Below, in pieces: positions 9,124 through 18,308 of a stretch of 64,000 nt of DNA. The stretch lies in assembly GCF_000260135.1 (NCBI RefSeq), contig NZ_JH651384.1, positions 1,677,693 to 1,741,692 on the forward strand, given 5' to 3'. Under the pieces are notes generated by a model that was given only the letters and a program-made list of their open reading frames with translations, was not told where the DNA came from and ran no database searches. This DNA comes from Thiothrix nivea DSM 5205 (lineage in GTDB: Bacteria > Pseudomonadota > Gammaproteobacteria > Thiotrichales > Thiotrichaceae). Numbering within the stretch: position 1 is the first letter of the stretch; the number at the start of each line of letters is the position of its first letter. A program made the translations under genes and the position numbers.

Positions 9124-10803
9124 TTATTGAGCAGCCGTTATTGGTGTCACCCAGTCAATGCCCCCTGCCGCATCATAACGCTTATCAATATGCTGGAGGA
9201 AAGTGGTAGAAACCGTATTCTGATCTGCCCCCATTGCACCACTAATAAACGTACTTGGATTAGAGCCATCATCTTTCAATAAACCTTTGTCATCCAATAC
9301 ACCTGTCGCCTTGATAGTTGCGGAAATATCCGGACTAACCACCGCAAAACTAGTACCAAAGCTTTTCTTAGCAAAGTCAATCTGCAAATCAGCATCTTTG
9401 ATTTCCGCAGATTTATAGGAACTCTGATCAAAACGGGACTTTGAAAGATCCGTCACTACCGCATCATAGCTGGCTGGAGTAAAGTGATACACACCCTCTT
9501 CCGGTATTACGGGTTGAAGATCTTTCTGACGCATGATCGTGTAATCACCAGTTTGGGCAACTACTTCATAACCTGAAGCCAAGGCTTCTTTCTCCAGACC
9601 AGGATCCCAACGCCCCCATTTCAGCTCAGGCCGTTGCTCCAACGCAGCCAGTTCCATCTGCGTATTGACTGAAGAACCTGCCACTGTTGTGGTGTTACCC
9701 GCAGAAATATTGGTAGCGGCAGCAGTGGTACTTGCAGTTCCAGACGTAGACGCACTGTTGCTGGTAGCCGTAGCAGAAGAGGAGCTGGCTGTGGTTCCGG
9801 AGGTAGACGTGCTGCTGCTGGCCGATGTAGAAGCAGCATTACTACTAGTTGTGGCTCCAGACGCAGAGGCACTGTTACTGGTGGCCGATGTACCACTACT
9901 AGCTGCGGTGCTTCCAGATGCAGTCGTGCTGTTGCTGGCAGTACCGGCAACACCCGTTGTTGTACCGCTCCCAGTGTTACTGGTCGTCGTATTCCCTGCC
10001 TCACCAGACTTCTCACCATCTGTACTCGCTTGCGTCTTTTGGCCTTCAGATTCCTCTGATTTTGCCTCACTGCCCGCTTTTTCCTTTTCGCCAGAAGCGG
10101 CCGCTTTGGTGTTGGAAGCTGGGGCAGCAGTATTGCTGCTCGTATTGCTTACTGCAGGAACCAGCTCAGGGCGTTGCTGACCTTTTTTCAGTACCATCAC
10201 CTTGTCACGCTGCTCAGCCATCAAAACAGTCGCGTTGCCACCTTGGCACGGGCCTATCCCTTCCGCACGACATTGGCCATCAAAACCAGACATAACCACC
10301 CCCCCGGACAAAACTTGTACCTGGGTAAAATCCTGCCCTACCTGGACAATGTATTCAGTTCCCCGGATACCGATTGCCGCCAGTGGCGTATTCAACCGGT
10401 ACTTATCCTTGGCAGCATGGCCAGCCTTACCCGTTTCGCTCAGTAAGCCCCCTGTCTTCAATGAAAACTTGACCTCTGATGCTTGCGGATTCAGCGGGTC
10501 GTAGTGGTATGCCTCAACAGCAAATTCACTGTTGGCGAACACTTCTTCCCGCGCACCATCCACCATGCGGATTCCCACCCGGCTACGGTCACCCGTAATC
10601 ACTTGGCTACCCACATTGATTGCCGCGCCTCTGGTTGCCGGTTCTTTATTGCCTTGGGCATCAACGATGCTGGCAACACCCAACACGAATACGATCTTGC
10701 CTACATTCTCATTTTCAACAGGCGACAAGGAAGGTGACGCAAACGAAATCCCCCAGCCCCCGACAAGAACACAAAATAAAATAGTATTAAATATCTTGAA
10801 CAT
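9124..10803 (-). CDS. FecR-domain exported protein, copy 1
   Basis: Predicted periplasmic or surface protein of 559 aa. I chose the ATG at 10803: GGGAG lies eight bases upstream and a signal peptide (FKIFNTILFCVLVGGWG, cleavage near SFASP) starts there. The open frame extends upstream to 10848 into the crp-like gene. Residues ~30-170 form a FecR-type domain (VGKIVFVLGVASIV, DRSRVGIRM, NTPLAAIGIRGTEYIV). Residues ~225-375 are low-complexity Ser/Thr/Ala/Gly. The C-terminal ~150 residues (KWGRWDPG; AVVSPDISATIKATGVLDD) are conserved in the second FecR gene at 53808-56465 (RWGKYDP; TLVSPDYTGKVSSTG). Classic FecR is an anti-sigma regulator in the inner membrane, but this protein lacks an N-terminal cytoplasmic anti-sigma part and no sigma factor is nearby. 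A sensory or ligand-presenting role for the cyclase and barrel is inference. Confidence 0.8.
   Translation of the reverse strand: MFKIFNTILFCVLVGGWGISFASPSLSPVENENVGKIVFVLGVASIVDAQGNKEPATRGAAINVGSQVITGDRSRVGIRMVDGAREEVFANSEFAVEAYHYDPLNPQASEVKFSLKTGGLLSETGKAGHAAKDKYRLNTPLAAIGIRGTEYIVQVGQDFTQVQVLSGGVVMSGFDGQCRAEGIGPCQGGNATVLMAEQRDKVMVLKKGQQRPELVPAVSNTSSNTAAPASNTKAAASGEKEKAGSEAKSEESEGQKTQASTDGEKSGEAGNTTTSNTGSGTTTGVAGTASNSTTASGSTAASSGTSATSNSASASGATTSSNAASTSASSSTSTSGTTASSSSATATSNSASTSGTASTTAAATNISAGNTTTVAGSSVNTQMELAALEQRPELKWGRWDPGLEKEALASGYEVVAQTGDYTIMRQKDLQPVIPEEGVYHFTPASYDAVVTDLSKSRFDQSSYKSAEIKDADLQIDFAKKSFGTSFAVVSPDISATIKATGVLDDKGLLKDDGSNPSTFISGAMGADQNTVSTTFLQHIDKRYDAAGGIDWVTPITAAQ
9738..9965 (-). 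repeat. Imperfect ~57-61 bp tandem repeat, Ser/Thr/Ala linker
   Basis: Four degenerate units begin near 9738, 9794, 9855 and 9912, each around a TTCCAGA..GTAGACG..CTGTTGCTGG-like core. They encode the Ser/Thr/Ala-rich linker of the FecR protein. Repeats of this kind change copy number easily, so linker length may differ between strains. Confidence 0.6.
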
Positions 10804-10825
10804 AGCACATCTCCCATCTGATGGC

Positions 10826-11512
10826 CTATTTTTCTGAAGATTGTCCAATTAAAGCCCTTAATGCATTTTTCTTCAGGATAATAAGCTGATGCTTATCAGT
10901 TCTGATTATACCTTGCTTTTTTAGTGCTTGTATAGCCCTTGAAACAGTTTCCCGGCTGGTGTTGACCATGCTGGCCAACTCCTTTTGGGTAGGCAAATGC
11001 TCAATCTTATCCGATTCCGATGACCTTTCGGCCATTTGCATCAAAATCACATAAACGCGGGTATAGGCGCTGGATATGTTCAGCAAGACCTGACGGTTGG
11101 ATGCCTGGCGAATGATGTATGCAAAACGCTCAATAACTTTTTTGGCAACTGGCGGACAATGGTAAAAAAGCTCCAATGCATATTTTTTCTGCAAAAAACC
11201 AACCATTGACACCTCTGATGCAACTACCGAGGCCGACCTTGGCTGCCCATCAATGACCGACAGCTCCCCAAAGTAATCACCAGGGCAGACCGTATGCAGA
11301 ACCACCTCCCGGCCATCTTCGGTATAATCCACCACCTGTAGGCTGCCATTCAGCAGAAACAGGAGATCGCCACTGGAGCAGCCTTTCTGTAAAACAGTTT
11401 GCCGTTTGGGGTACTTCCTGACAACAACCTGATGGGTCAACTTCTCCAGCCAATCATCATCCAGTTCTTCCAACAAGGTTATCTGTTTGAGTGCACGTAT
11501 TGTCAGTTTCAT
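10826..11512 (-). CDS. Crp/Fnr-family transcriptional regulator
   Basis: DNA-binding regulator of 228 aa. Residues ~12-125 are a cyclic-nucleotide-binding beta-roll. Its phosphate-binding cassette reads FGELSVIDGQPRSAS (81-95) and keeps the glutamate and the Arg-Ser pair that bind cAMP in E. coli CRP. Residues ~175-203 are a winged helix-turn-helix (TQKELASMV..SRETVSRAIQ). No Fnr-type N-terminal cysteine cluster is present. It ends 22 bp before the FecR gene on the same strand, and a CHASE2 adenylate cyclase follows, so sensing locally made cAMP is the natural guess. That is inference: the family also includes members that bind other ligands. The region upstream (11513-11659) probably holds its promoter; I could not fix -35/-10 boxes. 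Confidence 0.9.
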   Translation of the reverse strand: MKLTIRALKQITLLEELDDDWLEKLTHQVVVRKYPKRQTVLQKGCSSGDLLFLLNGSLQVVDYTEDGREVVLHTVCPGDYFGELSVIDGQPRSASVVASEVSMVGFLQKKYALELFYHCPPVAKKVIERFAYIIRQASNRQVLLNISSAYTRVYVILMQMAERSSESDKIEHLPTQKELASMVNTSRETVSRAIQALKKQGIIRTDKHQLIILKKNALRALIGQSSEK

Positions 11513-11604
11513 GACTTGTCACATGGTTTATTGCTAGGTGTAACACTTTGGCATCTGTTGGACAGTTTGCCACTCTCGATCTTTTACTGCTTTACAGCCC
11601 TCTG

Positions 11605-11624
11605 AATCCGAGTCTCTTCGGATT
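11605..11624. terminator. Hairpin between epimerase and crp-like genes
   Basis: Perfect 7-bp inverted repeat AATCCGA / TCGGATT with a 6-nt loop, followed by TAATTATAAT on the plus strand. It lies in the 147-bp gap between two minus-strand genes. It may be a weak terminator or a regulatory site in the crp leader; the strand of action is unclear. Confidence 0.35.
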
Positions 11625-11659
11625 TAATTATAATACCTTTTAATAAAAATATTATATTG

Positions 11660-12505
11660 CTAGCCAGACAACATCCAGTCTAGCGTATCCTCAAACCGGT
11701 AAGGTTCAATTCCCACCCAGTTATCCAACCGGCTACGGTCACCAACCTGAACGCCCCCTTCTTGCCGCATCAGCTCGTCCCTTTGACGAAGCTTGGGGGT
11801 ATGGCCAGTTTTTTGACTTAGATAATCTAACATATACCGAATAGAAATTGCCCGCCCCGAACAAACGTTTACCATGCCTTCATGCTTGCTGTCCAGCAAT
11901 GCACTGTAAACTTGGGCAACCCAACGCACATCCGAGAAATCCCTGGCAACACCTATATTCCCCAGTTCCATTTCGGGTTCCCGTAACCTGAAATGTCTGA
12001 CCAGCTTCGGGACTAAAAAGTGCCCCATCTGCCTACATCCTGTGTAATTAAATGGGCGGACAATCAATATGGGTAATATTTCCGCATATTTTATTGCCAC
12101 ACACTCCATGCCATATTTGCTGATTGCATAGTGAGTAGAAGGTGCAGGGCAGACGTGTTCATTAATTGGCTCACCATCACTGCGATCCCCGTATACGTGC
12201 GAACTGCTAACCAGGATGACCTTCCGCACTAACGAACCAAGCTCCCGGCACGCTTTCAACAAATTCTCACTGCCTATGACATGCACTTTGTAAACATTAA
12301 TATCTTTCCCTTCAGGCGTAAAACTGATGCCCGCCAGATGCACAACATGGGTAGGCAGAATACCCCTGACTTCCTGAAGCAGAGCTTCAGCATCATAAAT
12401 ATCTGCCTTCAAGACAAATACTTCATCACCTGCCTGCAATAATTGATTAACTAGATAACGTCCGGTAAACCCTTGCCCACCAGTCACCAACACCCGTTTT
12501 TTCAT
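11660..12505 (-). CDS. NAD-dependent epimerase/dehydratase, GDP-6-deoxy-4-ketomannose reductase-like
   Basis: Extended short-chain dehydrogenase (281 aa) acting on a nucleotide sugar. Start chosen at the ATG at 12505, which begins the Rossmann motif (KKRVLVTGGQGFTG) and has AGGAA six bases upstream; the longer frame runs back into the glycosyltransferase gene. The catalytic pair is visible as YAISK (Tyr-x3-Lys), preceded by the serine motif VSSSHVYG. The NYTGCRQ and FSDVRW motifs resemble Rmd/GDP-mannose-type reductases, which make GDP-D-rhamnose or related sugars. It follows the glycosyltransferase by 40 bp in the same direction, pointing to surface polysaccharide synthesis. The exact substrate is not decidable here. 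Confidence 0.8.
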   Translation of the reverse strand: MKKRVLVTGGQGFTGRYLVNQLLQAGDEVFVLKADIYDAEALLQEVRGILPTHVVHLAGISFTPEGKDINVYKVHVIGSENLLKACRELGSLVRKVILVSSSHVYGDRSDGEPINEHVCPAPSTHYAISKYGMECVAIKYAEILPILIVRPFNYTGCRQMGHFLVPKLVRHFRLREPEMELGNIGVARDFSDVRWVAQVYSALLDSKHEGMVNVCSGRAISIRYMLDYLSQKTGHTPKLRQRDELMRQEGGVQVGDRSRLDNWVGIEPYRFEDTLDWMLSG

Positions 12506-12545
12506 ATCTGTTCCTGAAAGCAGCAAGGAGAAGGCCACACCCCCA

Positions 12546-13895
12546 TCACCAACGCAAGCCTGCTTTTGCATAGCCCTCAGCCAAACGCTCGGCATGTTTC
12601 CCGGGGGAAAACTTTTCCGCTTGCTGGTAACCTTTTTCCACAAGCTCCTGACATAGACCATCATCGACTGATAAACGTTCAATCGCAGTTTTGATTGCAT
12701 CCGTATCCATCGGATCAACTGTTAAGGCTGCATCGCCCGCAACCTCCCGCAATGACGTGGTGTTGGCAGTAATAACCGGGCACCCAAGCTGCATAGCTTC
12801 CAGCACGGGCAAGCCAAAGCCTTCGTACAAAGACGGAAATACCAAGGCTCTTGCCCCCTTGACCAAATACATAAGCTGTGCAAATGGCAAATACTCAACC
12901 CGTTGAATTTTTTCCGGCCGACTTTTTTCTTCCCCCTCTTTTTTAACAGCTTTAGCCAACTTTGCTGCCTGAGCCAACCGCTCATGCACATCGTCGTATA
13001 GCCACCCATCCTTACCTGCGATGACCAAAGGCAAATCTGTTCTCGCCATGCGCATGGCATCAATAACCCGGCTAACGTTCTTTTTTGGCTCGATAGCACC
13101 AAAAAATAAAAAGTAACCTTTATAATCCAGACCGAAATTGTTTTCCAGGAAAACGCTGACCTCAGCCTCCTGCAACTGACGGTATTTTTGAGGGATGTTA
13201 ACCGCCTGATAAGTCAGGTGCATACGTGAATCCGGTATGCCAAACCACTGACGCAAATCATCGCGGGTTTTCTCGGAAATACAGAAAATCATGTCGCTGT
13301 TACCTAGCGCCGTAGCCATCAATCGCCGGTAATGCTTGAGGTTCATGTCCGTACTATGCGGCAAAACCAGCGGAATGATGTCATGCGCGGTCATTACCGT
13401 TTTGACACCTGGCATACTGATCGGCAAAGGGCAAGTCAGATGCAATGCATCTATTCCAGCCTCAGGAATATTGACCCTCAAGGGGCGTTGAACAAAGCGG
13501 GTATAAGCCTGCGAGGCTCGGTAAACGCCCGGGCAATTGTAAATTCCTTTAAAAGCAGGCAACTTGAAGCCTATCGGGGCTGACTCGACATGTTCACTTA
13601 ACTCCACGGGAGTCAGGCCAACACCCCGAGTTTGGAACAACATATGGGGTGCATACAAAACTGTACGCGCCAACCATTTCCGATAATCATCGCTACCCGC
13701 CTCGCCATGGTTGGCAAGGCGCTGAATAAAGCTCGGCCACCTCAACTCGTCATCATTTTTGAGGTTGGTCAGACCATAAATTGGAAATACGTCATGACCT
13801 GCATCATTCAACACATATGACAACTCGCGTGCATACGTCGCCAACCCAGTGCCTTGCTTCAGCCCTAGGTTAAAACCATCAATTGCGATCCGCAT
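12546..13895 (-). CDS. Glycosyltransferase family 4 protein
   Basis: GT-B fold sugar transferase of 449 aa, cytoplasmic or membrane-associated. The N-terminus MRIAIDGFNLGLKQGTG is a typical GT4 opening with a glycine loop. The C-terminal donor-binding half holds FGAIEPKKN, VIAGKDGW and the E-x7-E motif in YEGFGLPVLEAM. Closest in style to mannosyl- or rhamnosyltransferases of O-antigen and exopolysaccharide loci. The sugar reductase at 11660-12505 lies just downstream, so the two may make and transfer one deoxy-sugar. An oligopeptide-binding protein gene lies 29 bp upstream on the same strand and is not obviously related. Confidence 0.88.
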   Translation of the reverse strand: MRIAIDGFNLGLKQGTGLATYARELSYVLNDAGHDVFPIYGLTNLKNDDELRWPSFIQRLANHGEAGSDDYRKWLARTVLYAPHMLFQTRGVGLTPVELSEHVESAPIGFKLPAFKGIYNCPGVYRASQAYTRFVQRPLRVNIPEAGIDALHLTCPLPISMPGVKTVMTAHDIIPLVLPHSTDMNLKHYRRLMATALGNSDMIFCISEKTRDDLRQWFGIPDSRMHLTYQAVNIPQKYRQLQEAEVSVFLENNFGLDYKGYFLFFGAIEPKKNVSRVIDAMRMARTDLPLVIAGKDGWLYDDVHERLAQAAKLAKAVKKEGEEKSRPEKIQRVEYLPFAQLMYLVKGARALVFPSLYEGFGLPVLEAMQLGCPVITANTTSLREVAGDAALTVDPMDTDAIKTAIERLSVDDGLCQELVEKGYQQAEKFSPGKHAERLAEGYAKAGLRW

Positions 13896-13924
13896 TATTT
13901 ATCCCTAAATAAATGAGTAGAATT

Positions 13925-15778
13925 TTATTGTGAGTACTTCTGCATGGCCGCCGGCACATACGTCTCCACCGGCAAACTGCCCATGTTCAACCCGAGCTTG
14001 GTCATTTGCAGGTTGTGGATACGCTTGTCGATGAACGCCAGCGTCTGGCGACGCATCAGGAAGGTGTAAGGCTGATCCTCATACATGATGCGCTCAGCCT
14101 GCTGCCACAACGGCATACGCTTGGCTTCATCCACCGTGGAACGTGCCTCATCAATCAGTTTGTCCAGTTCTGGTTTTTTATAACTGATGAAGTTATCACC
14201 ATCTGCTATCGTTTGCGAGCTATGGAACATCTGGTAAATGTCCGTTTCAATCCCGCTAGTCCAACCCAGGGTAATGGCATCAAAATCCTTCTTGTTCAGG
14301 GCTTCAATCATCACTGGCCACTCTTGCGGAAACGGCTCCATCTTTACCCCAGCGCGGGCATAAAGATCCCGCAGTAGCAATACCATGCGTTTGGTGTCCT
14401 CATTGTCACCGAAATAGGTCAGCTTGAAGGCAAACGGCTGACCATTAGCGTCTTCCAGCACACCATCGCCGTTGCGGTCTTCGTAACCAGCCTCTTTCAG
14501 CAACGCCTGCGCCTTTTCCAGATTGAACTGCCACGGTTGCAAGCTGGCATCATGCTGCTTGCTGCTGTTGTTGAACGGGCTGACTGCCGGTTCCGCGTAA
14601 CCGAGGTAGACATCCTTGATGATACGCTCCACATCGGTCAGGTAGCTCATCGCCTGACGCACGCGCGGGTCGGCGAAACGGGTCGGTTTGCCATTGCGCG
14701 CCTGGTTCCAACCGATGTAGCTGTAACCGGCCACCGGTGGCATATACTCGAAGTTCTGGCTCTTGCCCATGATTTGTTTATCATCCTTGAGCTTCTGGTA
14801 CTCCACCGGGCGCGCCAGGTAATCGTCCAGCTCACCATTGCGGTAAGTAGTCAGACGGGCGCTGTCGTTCTGGATAATTTTCCACAGCACACGCTCATAG
14901 GAAGGCTGCACATCACCCCAGTAACGCTCGTTGCGCACCAGTTCCACATTGCCCTTGTCCGGCGTCCAGCCTTTCGGGTCCAGCAGGCGGTACGGGCCAC
15001 TGCCCAGCAGCAACCCCTTGGACTCATTGAACGCCTGCGGTGTTTGCAGATACGGCTCATAGAAATGTTTCGGCATGATTGGCATCCCACCCGCCAACGA
15101 CAGTGCCTCGAAATACGGCGTCTTAAACGTAAACACCACTTCGTATTTGCCGTTGGCCTGCACACCCTTGAGCTTCTCATAATAAGCGCGTTCACGTGGT
15201 GCCTGAATGGCCTCCGTCATGATGAAGTTAAAAGTGAACACGATGTCATCCGCCGTTAGCGGAACACCGTCGGAAAAAGTTACGTCGTCGCGCATCAGGA
15301 AAGTAAGGGTCAGGCCATCTTCGCTGACCTGCCAGCTTTTGGCGATCAGCCCCTCCCACTCCAGCGTATCGGGGTTGCGGGCAATCAGGCTTTCCTGGAT
15401 GTAGCCCTGCACCTCAGATGCGTAGGCATCCGTCGACACCAGTGGCGTGATCGTCTTGAGGTTGGTCCCGAATGCATTCACGCTCCAGTCGCCCTGCGCA
15501 TAATCCGGCTGTTGCGTCGCATTGTAGGCACGTTGGAAAGCAGTGGAAATACCCGGTGCGGCACTGCCACCGGTGGCGGCTTGCTGACGGATTGCGCCAC
15601 TGCTGATGGCGGTACGCAATTCACGGATGTCGCGCGCCTGTTCCGACAGGGTCGTCTGCACTTCGGCCAGCTTGAGCCATTGGCGGTCGATCTGGTACAT
15701 GGTCAACAGCAACAGCACGATAACCAGGGCAACCAACAGGTACAGCAGCCAGTTGCTGGCGCTTGATCGTTTTTGCAT
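13925..15778 (-). CDS. Membrane-anchored ABC-type peptide-binding protein (SBP_bac_5)
   Basis: Extracytoplasmic solute-binding protein of the DppA/OppA type, 617 aa. Residues ~9-28 are an uncleaved-looking membrane helix ([19 protein letters not shown]) with no lipobox. Residues ~30-60 look like a short coiled coil ([17 protein letters not shown]). The binding domain covers ~85-610, with family blocks [16 protein letters not shown]-like, [11 protein letters not shown] and [10 protein letters not shown]. The family normally delivers peptides, nickel or similar ligands to an ABC importer as a lipoprotein or periplasmic protein. No permease or ATPase genes are adjacent, so its partner is elsewhere or it acts in sensing. 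A calcium-loop-like [10 protein letters not shown] insert is visible near residue 440. fabI starts divergently 88 bp away. Confidence 0.85.
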   Translation of the reverse strand: MQKRSSASNWLLYLLVALVIVLLLLTMYQIDRQWLKLAEVQTTLSEQARDIRELRTAISSGAIRQQAATGGSAAPGISTAFQRAYNATQQPDYAQGDWSVNAFGTNLKTITPLVSTDAYASEVQGYIQESLIARNPDTLEWEGLIAKSWQVSEDGLTLTFLMRDDVTFSDGVPLTADDIVFTFNFIMTEAIQAPRERAYYEKLKGVQANGKYEVVFTFKTPYFEALSLAGGMPIMPKHFYEPYLQTPQAFNESKGLLLGSGPYRLLDPKGWTPDKGNVELVRNERYWGDVQPSYERVLWKIIQNDSARLTTYRNGELDDYLARPVEYQKLKDDKQIMGKSQNFEYMPPVAGYSYIGWNQARNGKPTRFADPRVRQAMSYLTDVERIIKDVYLGYAEPAVSPFNNSSKQHDASLQPWQFNLEKAQALLKEAGYEDRNGDGVLEDANGQPFAFKLTYFGDNEDTKRMVLLLRDLYARAGVKMEPFPQEWPVMIEALNKKDFDAITLGWTSGIETDIYQMFHSSQTIADGDNFISYKKPELDKLIDEARSTVDEAKRMPLWQQAERIMYEDQPYTFLMRRQTLAFIDKRIHNLQMTKLGLNMGSLPVETYVPAAMQKYSQ

Positions 15779-15866
15779 ACGCTTGATTGTTTACTGCATA
15801 ATTCAGGGGTTTCACAGCATAACACTAACCCCACCGGGGTGCAGCATTTACACAATAGGAGTTTAC

Positions 15867-16658
15867 ATGGGTTTTCTCGCTGGCAAACGCGCCCTGATCA
15901 CGGGCATCGCAAGTGACCGTTCCATCGCCTACGGCATCGCCGCAGCCATGCACCGCGAAGGCGCGGAACTGGCTTTCACCTACCAGAACGACAAGCTGAA
16001 AAGCCGGGTGGAAAAGACTGCGGCGGCATTCGGTTCCAGCATCGTCATCCACTGCGATGTGGCGACCGATGAAAGCATCGAAGCCGCGTTCACGGAACTG
16101 GGCACGCACTGGGATGGCCTCGACATCGTGGTGCACTCGATTGCGTTTGCGCCCAAGGAACAGCTTTCCGGCAGTATCGTCGACAATACTACCCGCGAAG
16201 GCTCGCAGATTGCCCACGACATCAGCGCCTATAGCTTCCTGGCTTTGGCACGTTATGCCAAGCCGATGATGGCAGGCCGTAATGGTTCCCTGCTGGCATT
16301 GAGCTATCTGGGCGCAATCGCCGCCATCCCCAACTACAACGTGATGGGCATGGCCAAAGCCAGTCTGGAAGCCTCGGTGCGCTTCATGGCGGCTGATCTG
16401 GGGCCACAGGGTATTCGCGTGAATGCCATTTCCGCCGGCCCGATCCGCACGCTGGCCGCGGCAGGCATCAGTGGTTTCAAGAAAATGCTCGACTTTTTCG
16501 AGAAATACGCCCCACTGCGCCGCAATGTGACCATCGAGGAAGTGGGCAACACGGCGGCATTCCTGTGCTCCGACCTGGCTTCGGGCATTACCGGGGAAAT
16601 CACTTATGTGGATGGCGGGTGGAATATCCTCGGCATGTCAGGGATGGGGGAAGAGTAA
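15867..16658 (+). CDS. fabI: Enoyl-[acyl-carrier-protein] reductase (NADH), FabI
   Basis: Final reductive step of the fatty-acid elongation cycle: reduces trans-2-enoyl-ACP with NADH. Protein of 263 aa, the usual FabI length. Start at the ATG 15867 with TAGGAG upstream; the open frame extends further but only into the divergent gene. Visible: FabI-type cofactor loop [13 protein letters not shown], the SYLGA block, and the catalytic Tyr-x6-Lys in YNVMGMAK. C-terminal [14 protein letters not shown] is typical. Target enzyme of triclosan and related inhibitors in other bacteria. Single-gene unit; a hairpin follows at 16673. Confidence 0.95.
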   Translation: MGFLAGKRALITGIASDRSIAYGIAAAMHREGAELAFTYQNDKLKSRVEKTAAAFGSSIVIHCDVATDESIEAAFTELGTHWDGLDIVVHSIAFAPKEQLSGSIVDNTTREGSQIAHDISAYSFLALARYAKPMMAGRNGSLLALSYLGAIAAIPNYNVMGMAKASLEASVRFMAADLGPQGIRVNAISAGPIRTLAAAGISGFKKMLDFFEKYAPLRRNVTIEEVGNTAAFLCSDLASGITGEITYVDGGWNILGMSGMGEE

Positions 16659-16672
16659 CTTTCCCGCTATCG

Positions 16673-16696
16673 GCAACCGGGGTTCTTCCCGGTTGC
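16673..16696 (+). terminator. Hairpin after fabI
   Basis: Perfect 9-bp stem GCAACCGGG / CCCGGTTGC with a 6-nt loop, 14 bp past the fabI stop. No T tract follows, so it may stabilise the mRNA end or terminate weakly. Confidence 0.5.
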
Positions 16697-16863
16697 ACTG
16701 ACGTACCCATTGCACAAACCCAGTGCTTGCCTAGAGACACAACAACCAACGATAAACATTTTTACGTGTCCGGCGTCACACTCTTTTTACATGAAAAAAT
16801 TTATGCTAGATAATATTTTTTATTCGTATGCCTGTCTTATCCAATCTATCGGAGTCTGCTGTC

Positions 16864-18240
16864 ATGTTCCGTCATCCATCACACCGCACAACAGCGTTTA
16901 CTTGCCTCATGCTCTCCGCCAGCTTGCTGTTGAGTGCCTGTAGTGGTGGAAACAATCCCCCCAATAACCTCACGGCAAATTCTGACACCACTAGCGTTAC
17001 TACCGACACAAGCAGTGGCAGCGACAGCGCGGATACAGGAAAAAGCGACGCAACTGTCAATACCGGCAATGTAAGCACCCCTGCTGACAACACCAGTGCC
17101 AATACAGGAACCGGCAGCAGCACCACCGACACCGCCACAGGAACCGACACCACCACCCAACCCACTGAACCACCACGTATCACCAATGCCCGGGGTGCGT
17201 TACTGGGCGGTCAACTGATCAACACCAACAGCGTGGAAGCAAGCACCGAAGCCGCCAGCGACCCGACCTCCAAGGTTCCTGCTGTCATCCCTCAGTATGC
17301 CGTCAACCATTATCGCGTGACCTACCAAACCATGGACAGCGCAGGGCAACTGATTGAAGCATCAGGGCTGGTCGCCGTGCCCCAGAAACCGGCGGGAGCC
17401 AAAAGCCCGCTGCTAAGTTTCCAGCACGGCACGATCTTCCATGACCGGGAAGCCCCCAGCAACGAGACGGTAGCCGCATCGCCTGCCAACATCGTGGCAT
17501 CCTTGGGTTATGTGGTGATCGCGGCGGATTACGTTGGCTATGGCGCATCGCGCGGCAAACCGCATCCCTATTTGCAGGCAAAACCTTCCGCTATCGCCGT
17601 GGCTGATTTCCTGACCGCCGCCAGACAATGGCTAGCCGACCAGAAGATTCCCGTCAACAACCAGTTGTTCCTGACCGGCTATTCGGAAGGCGGGTACGTG
17701 ACCCTCGCAGCCCAGCAAGCGCTGGAAAGCGATAACATCCCCATTACCGCCAGCGTGGCGGGTGCTGGCCCCTATGACCTGAAGTACACGCTGGATGAAC
17801 TTTACGACGGCCTGCTCGACACCCTGTACACGAAACTGACCAGTTTCAGTTTCCGCCCCGGATACGCGGCCAAATACCCAGGTAAATTCGACGAAATGCT
17901 GGTCGATGCGCTACTGGAGCAGATCACACCGGATGACAGCGACATCGTTTTCGACAAAACCTTCCTGATGGACTGGATGGCCGACGATGACGCAACCATG
18001 GCCGCAAACAGCGTGCATGACTGGCTGGCTAAAACCCCTACCCGCCTGACTCACGGGCGTGATGATGAAACCGTGCCTTTCGGCAACGCCACCATCGCCC
18101 TGGACGCCATGCGGAAACGCGGCACGCAGAACATTGACCTGGCGGAATGCACTGCCACGCCTTCCAACCACAGCAACTGCATCAAACCTTACGCCCAGTT
18201 CATGGCGGAATACTTCGGCCAGTTCGCGACGGACTTATAG
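16864..18240 (+). CDS. Lipoprotein alpha/beta hydrolase (secretory lipase-like)
   Basis: Envelope-anchored esterase or lipase, 458 aa from the ATG at 16864 (CGGAG upstream). The signal peptide ends in a lipobox, LLSAC, with the lipidated cysteine near residue 26. Then a ~100-residue Ser/Thr/Asp/Gly-rich spacer without structure. The hydrolase domain covers ~150-455: oxyanion region LSFQHGTIF, nucleophile elbow GYSEGG, probable acid in HGRDDETVPF and probable histidine near SNHSNC. The fold resembles secretory lipase or cephalosporin-type hydrolases acting on acyl esters. Substrate unknown. It stands alone between fabI and deaD on the same strand. Confidence 0.82.
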   Translation: MFRHPSHRTTAFTCLMLSASLLLSACSGGNNPPNNLTANSDTTSVTTDTSSGSDSADTGKSDATVNTGNVSTPADNTSANTGTGSSTTDTATGTDTTTQPTEPPRITNARGALLGGQLINTNSVEASTEAASDPTSKVPAVIPQYAVNHYRVTYQTMDSAGQLIEASGLVAVPQKPAGAKSPLLSFQHGTIFHDREAPSNETVAASPANIVASLGYVVIAADYVGYGASRGKPHPYLQAKPSAIAVADFLTAARQWLADQKIPVNNQLFLTGYSEGGYVTLAAQQALESDNIPITASVAGAGPYDLKYTLDELYDGLLDTLYTKLTSFSFRPGYAAKYPGKFDEMLVDALLEQITPDDSDIVFDKTFLMDWMADDDATMAANSVHDWLAKTPTRLTHGRDDETVPFGNATIALDAMRKRGTQNIDLAECTATPSNHSNCIKPYAQFMAEYFGQFATDL

Positions 18241-18308
18241 AAAGCCATTTATCTTAGCAGGAAACTGGCGCATAATGCCCGGTTTCCTCCTGACCCCTGA
18301 AGCCCTGA

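Noticed and set aside
11660-13895. RfaH ops recruitment site near the polysaccharide genes
   Set aside because: No GGCGGTAG-type element found by eye upstream of the glycosyltransferase on the coding strand.
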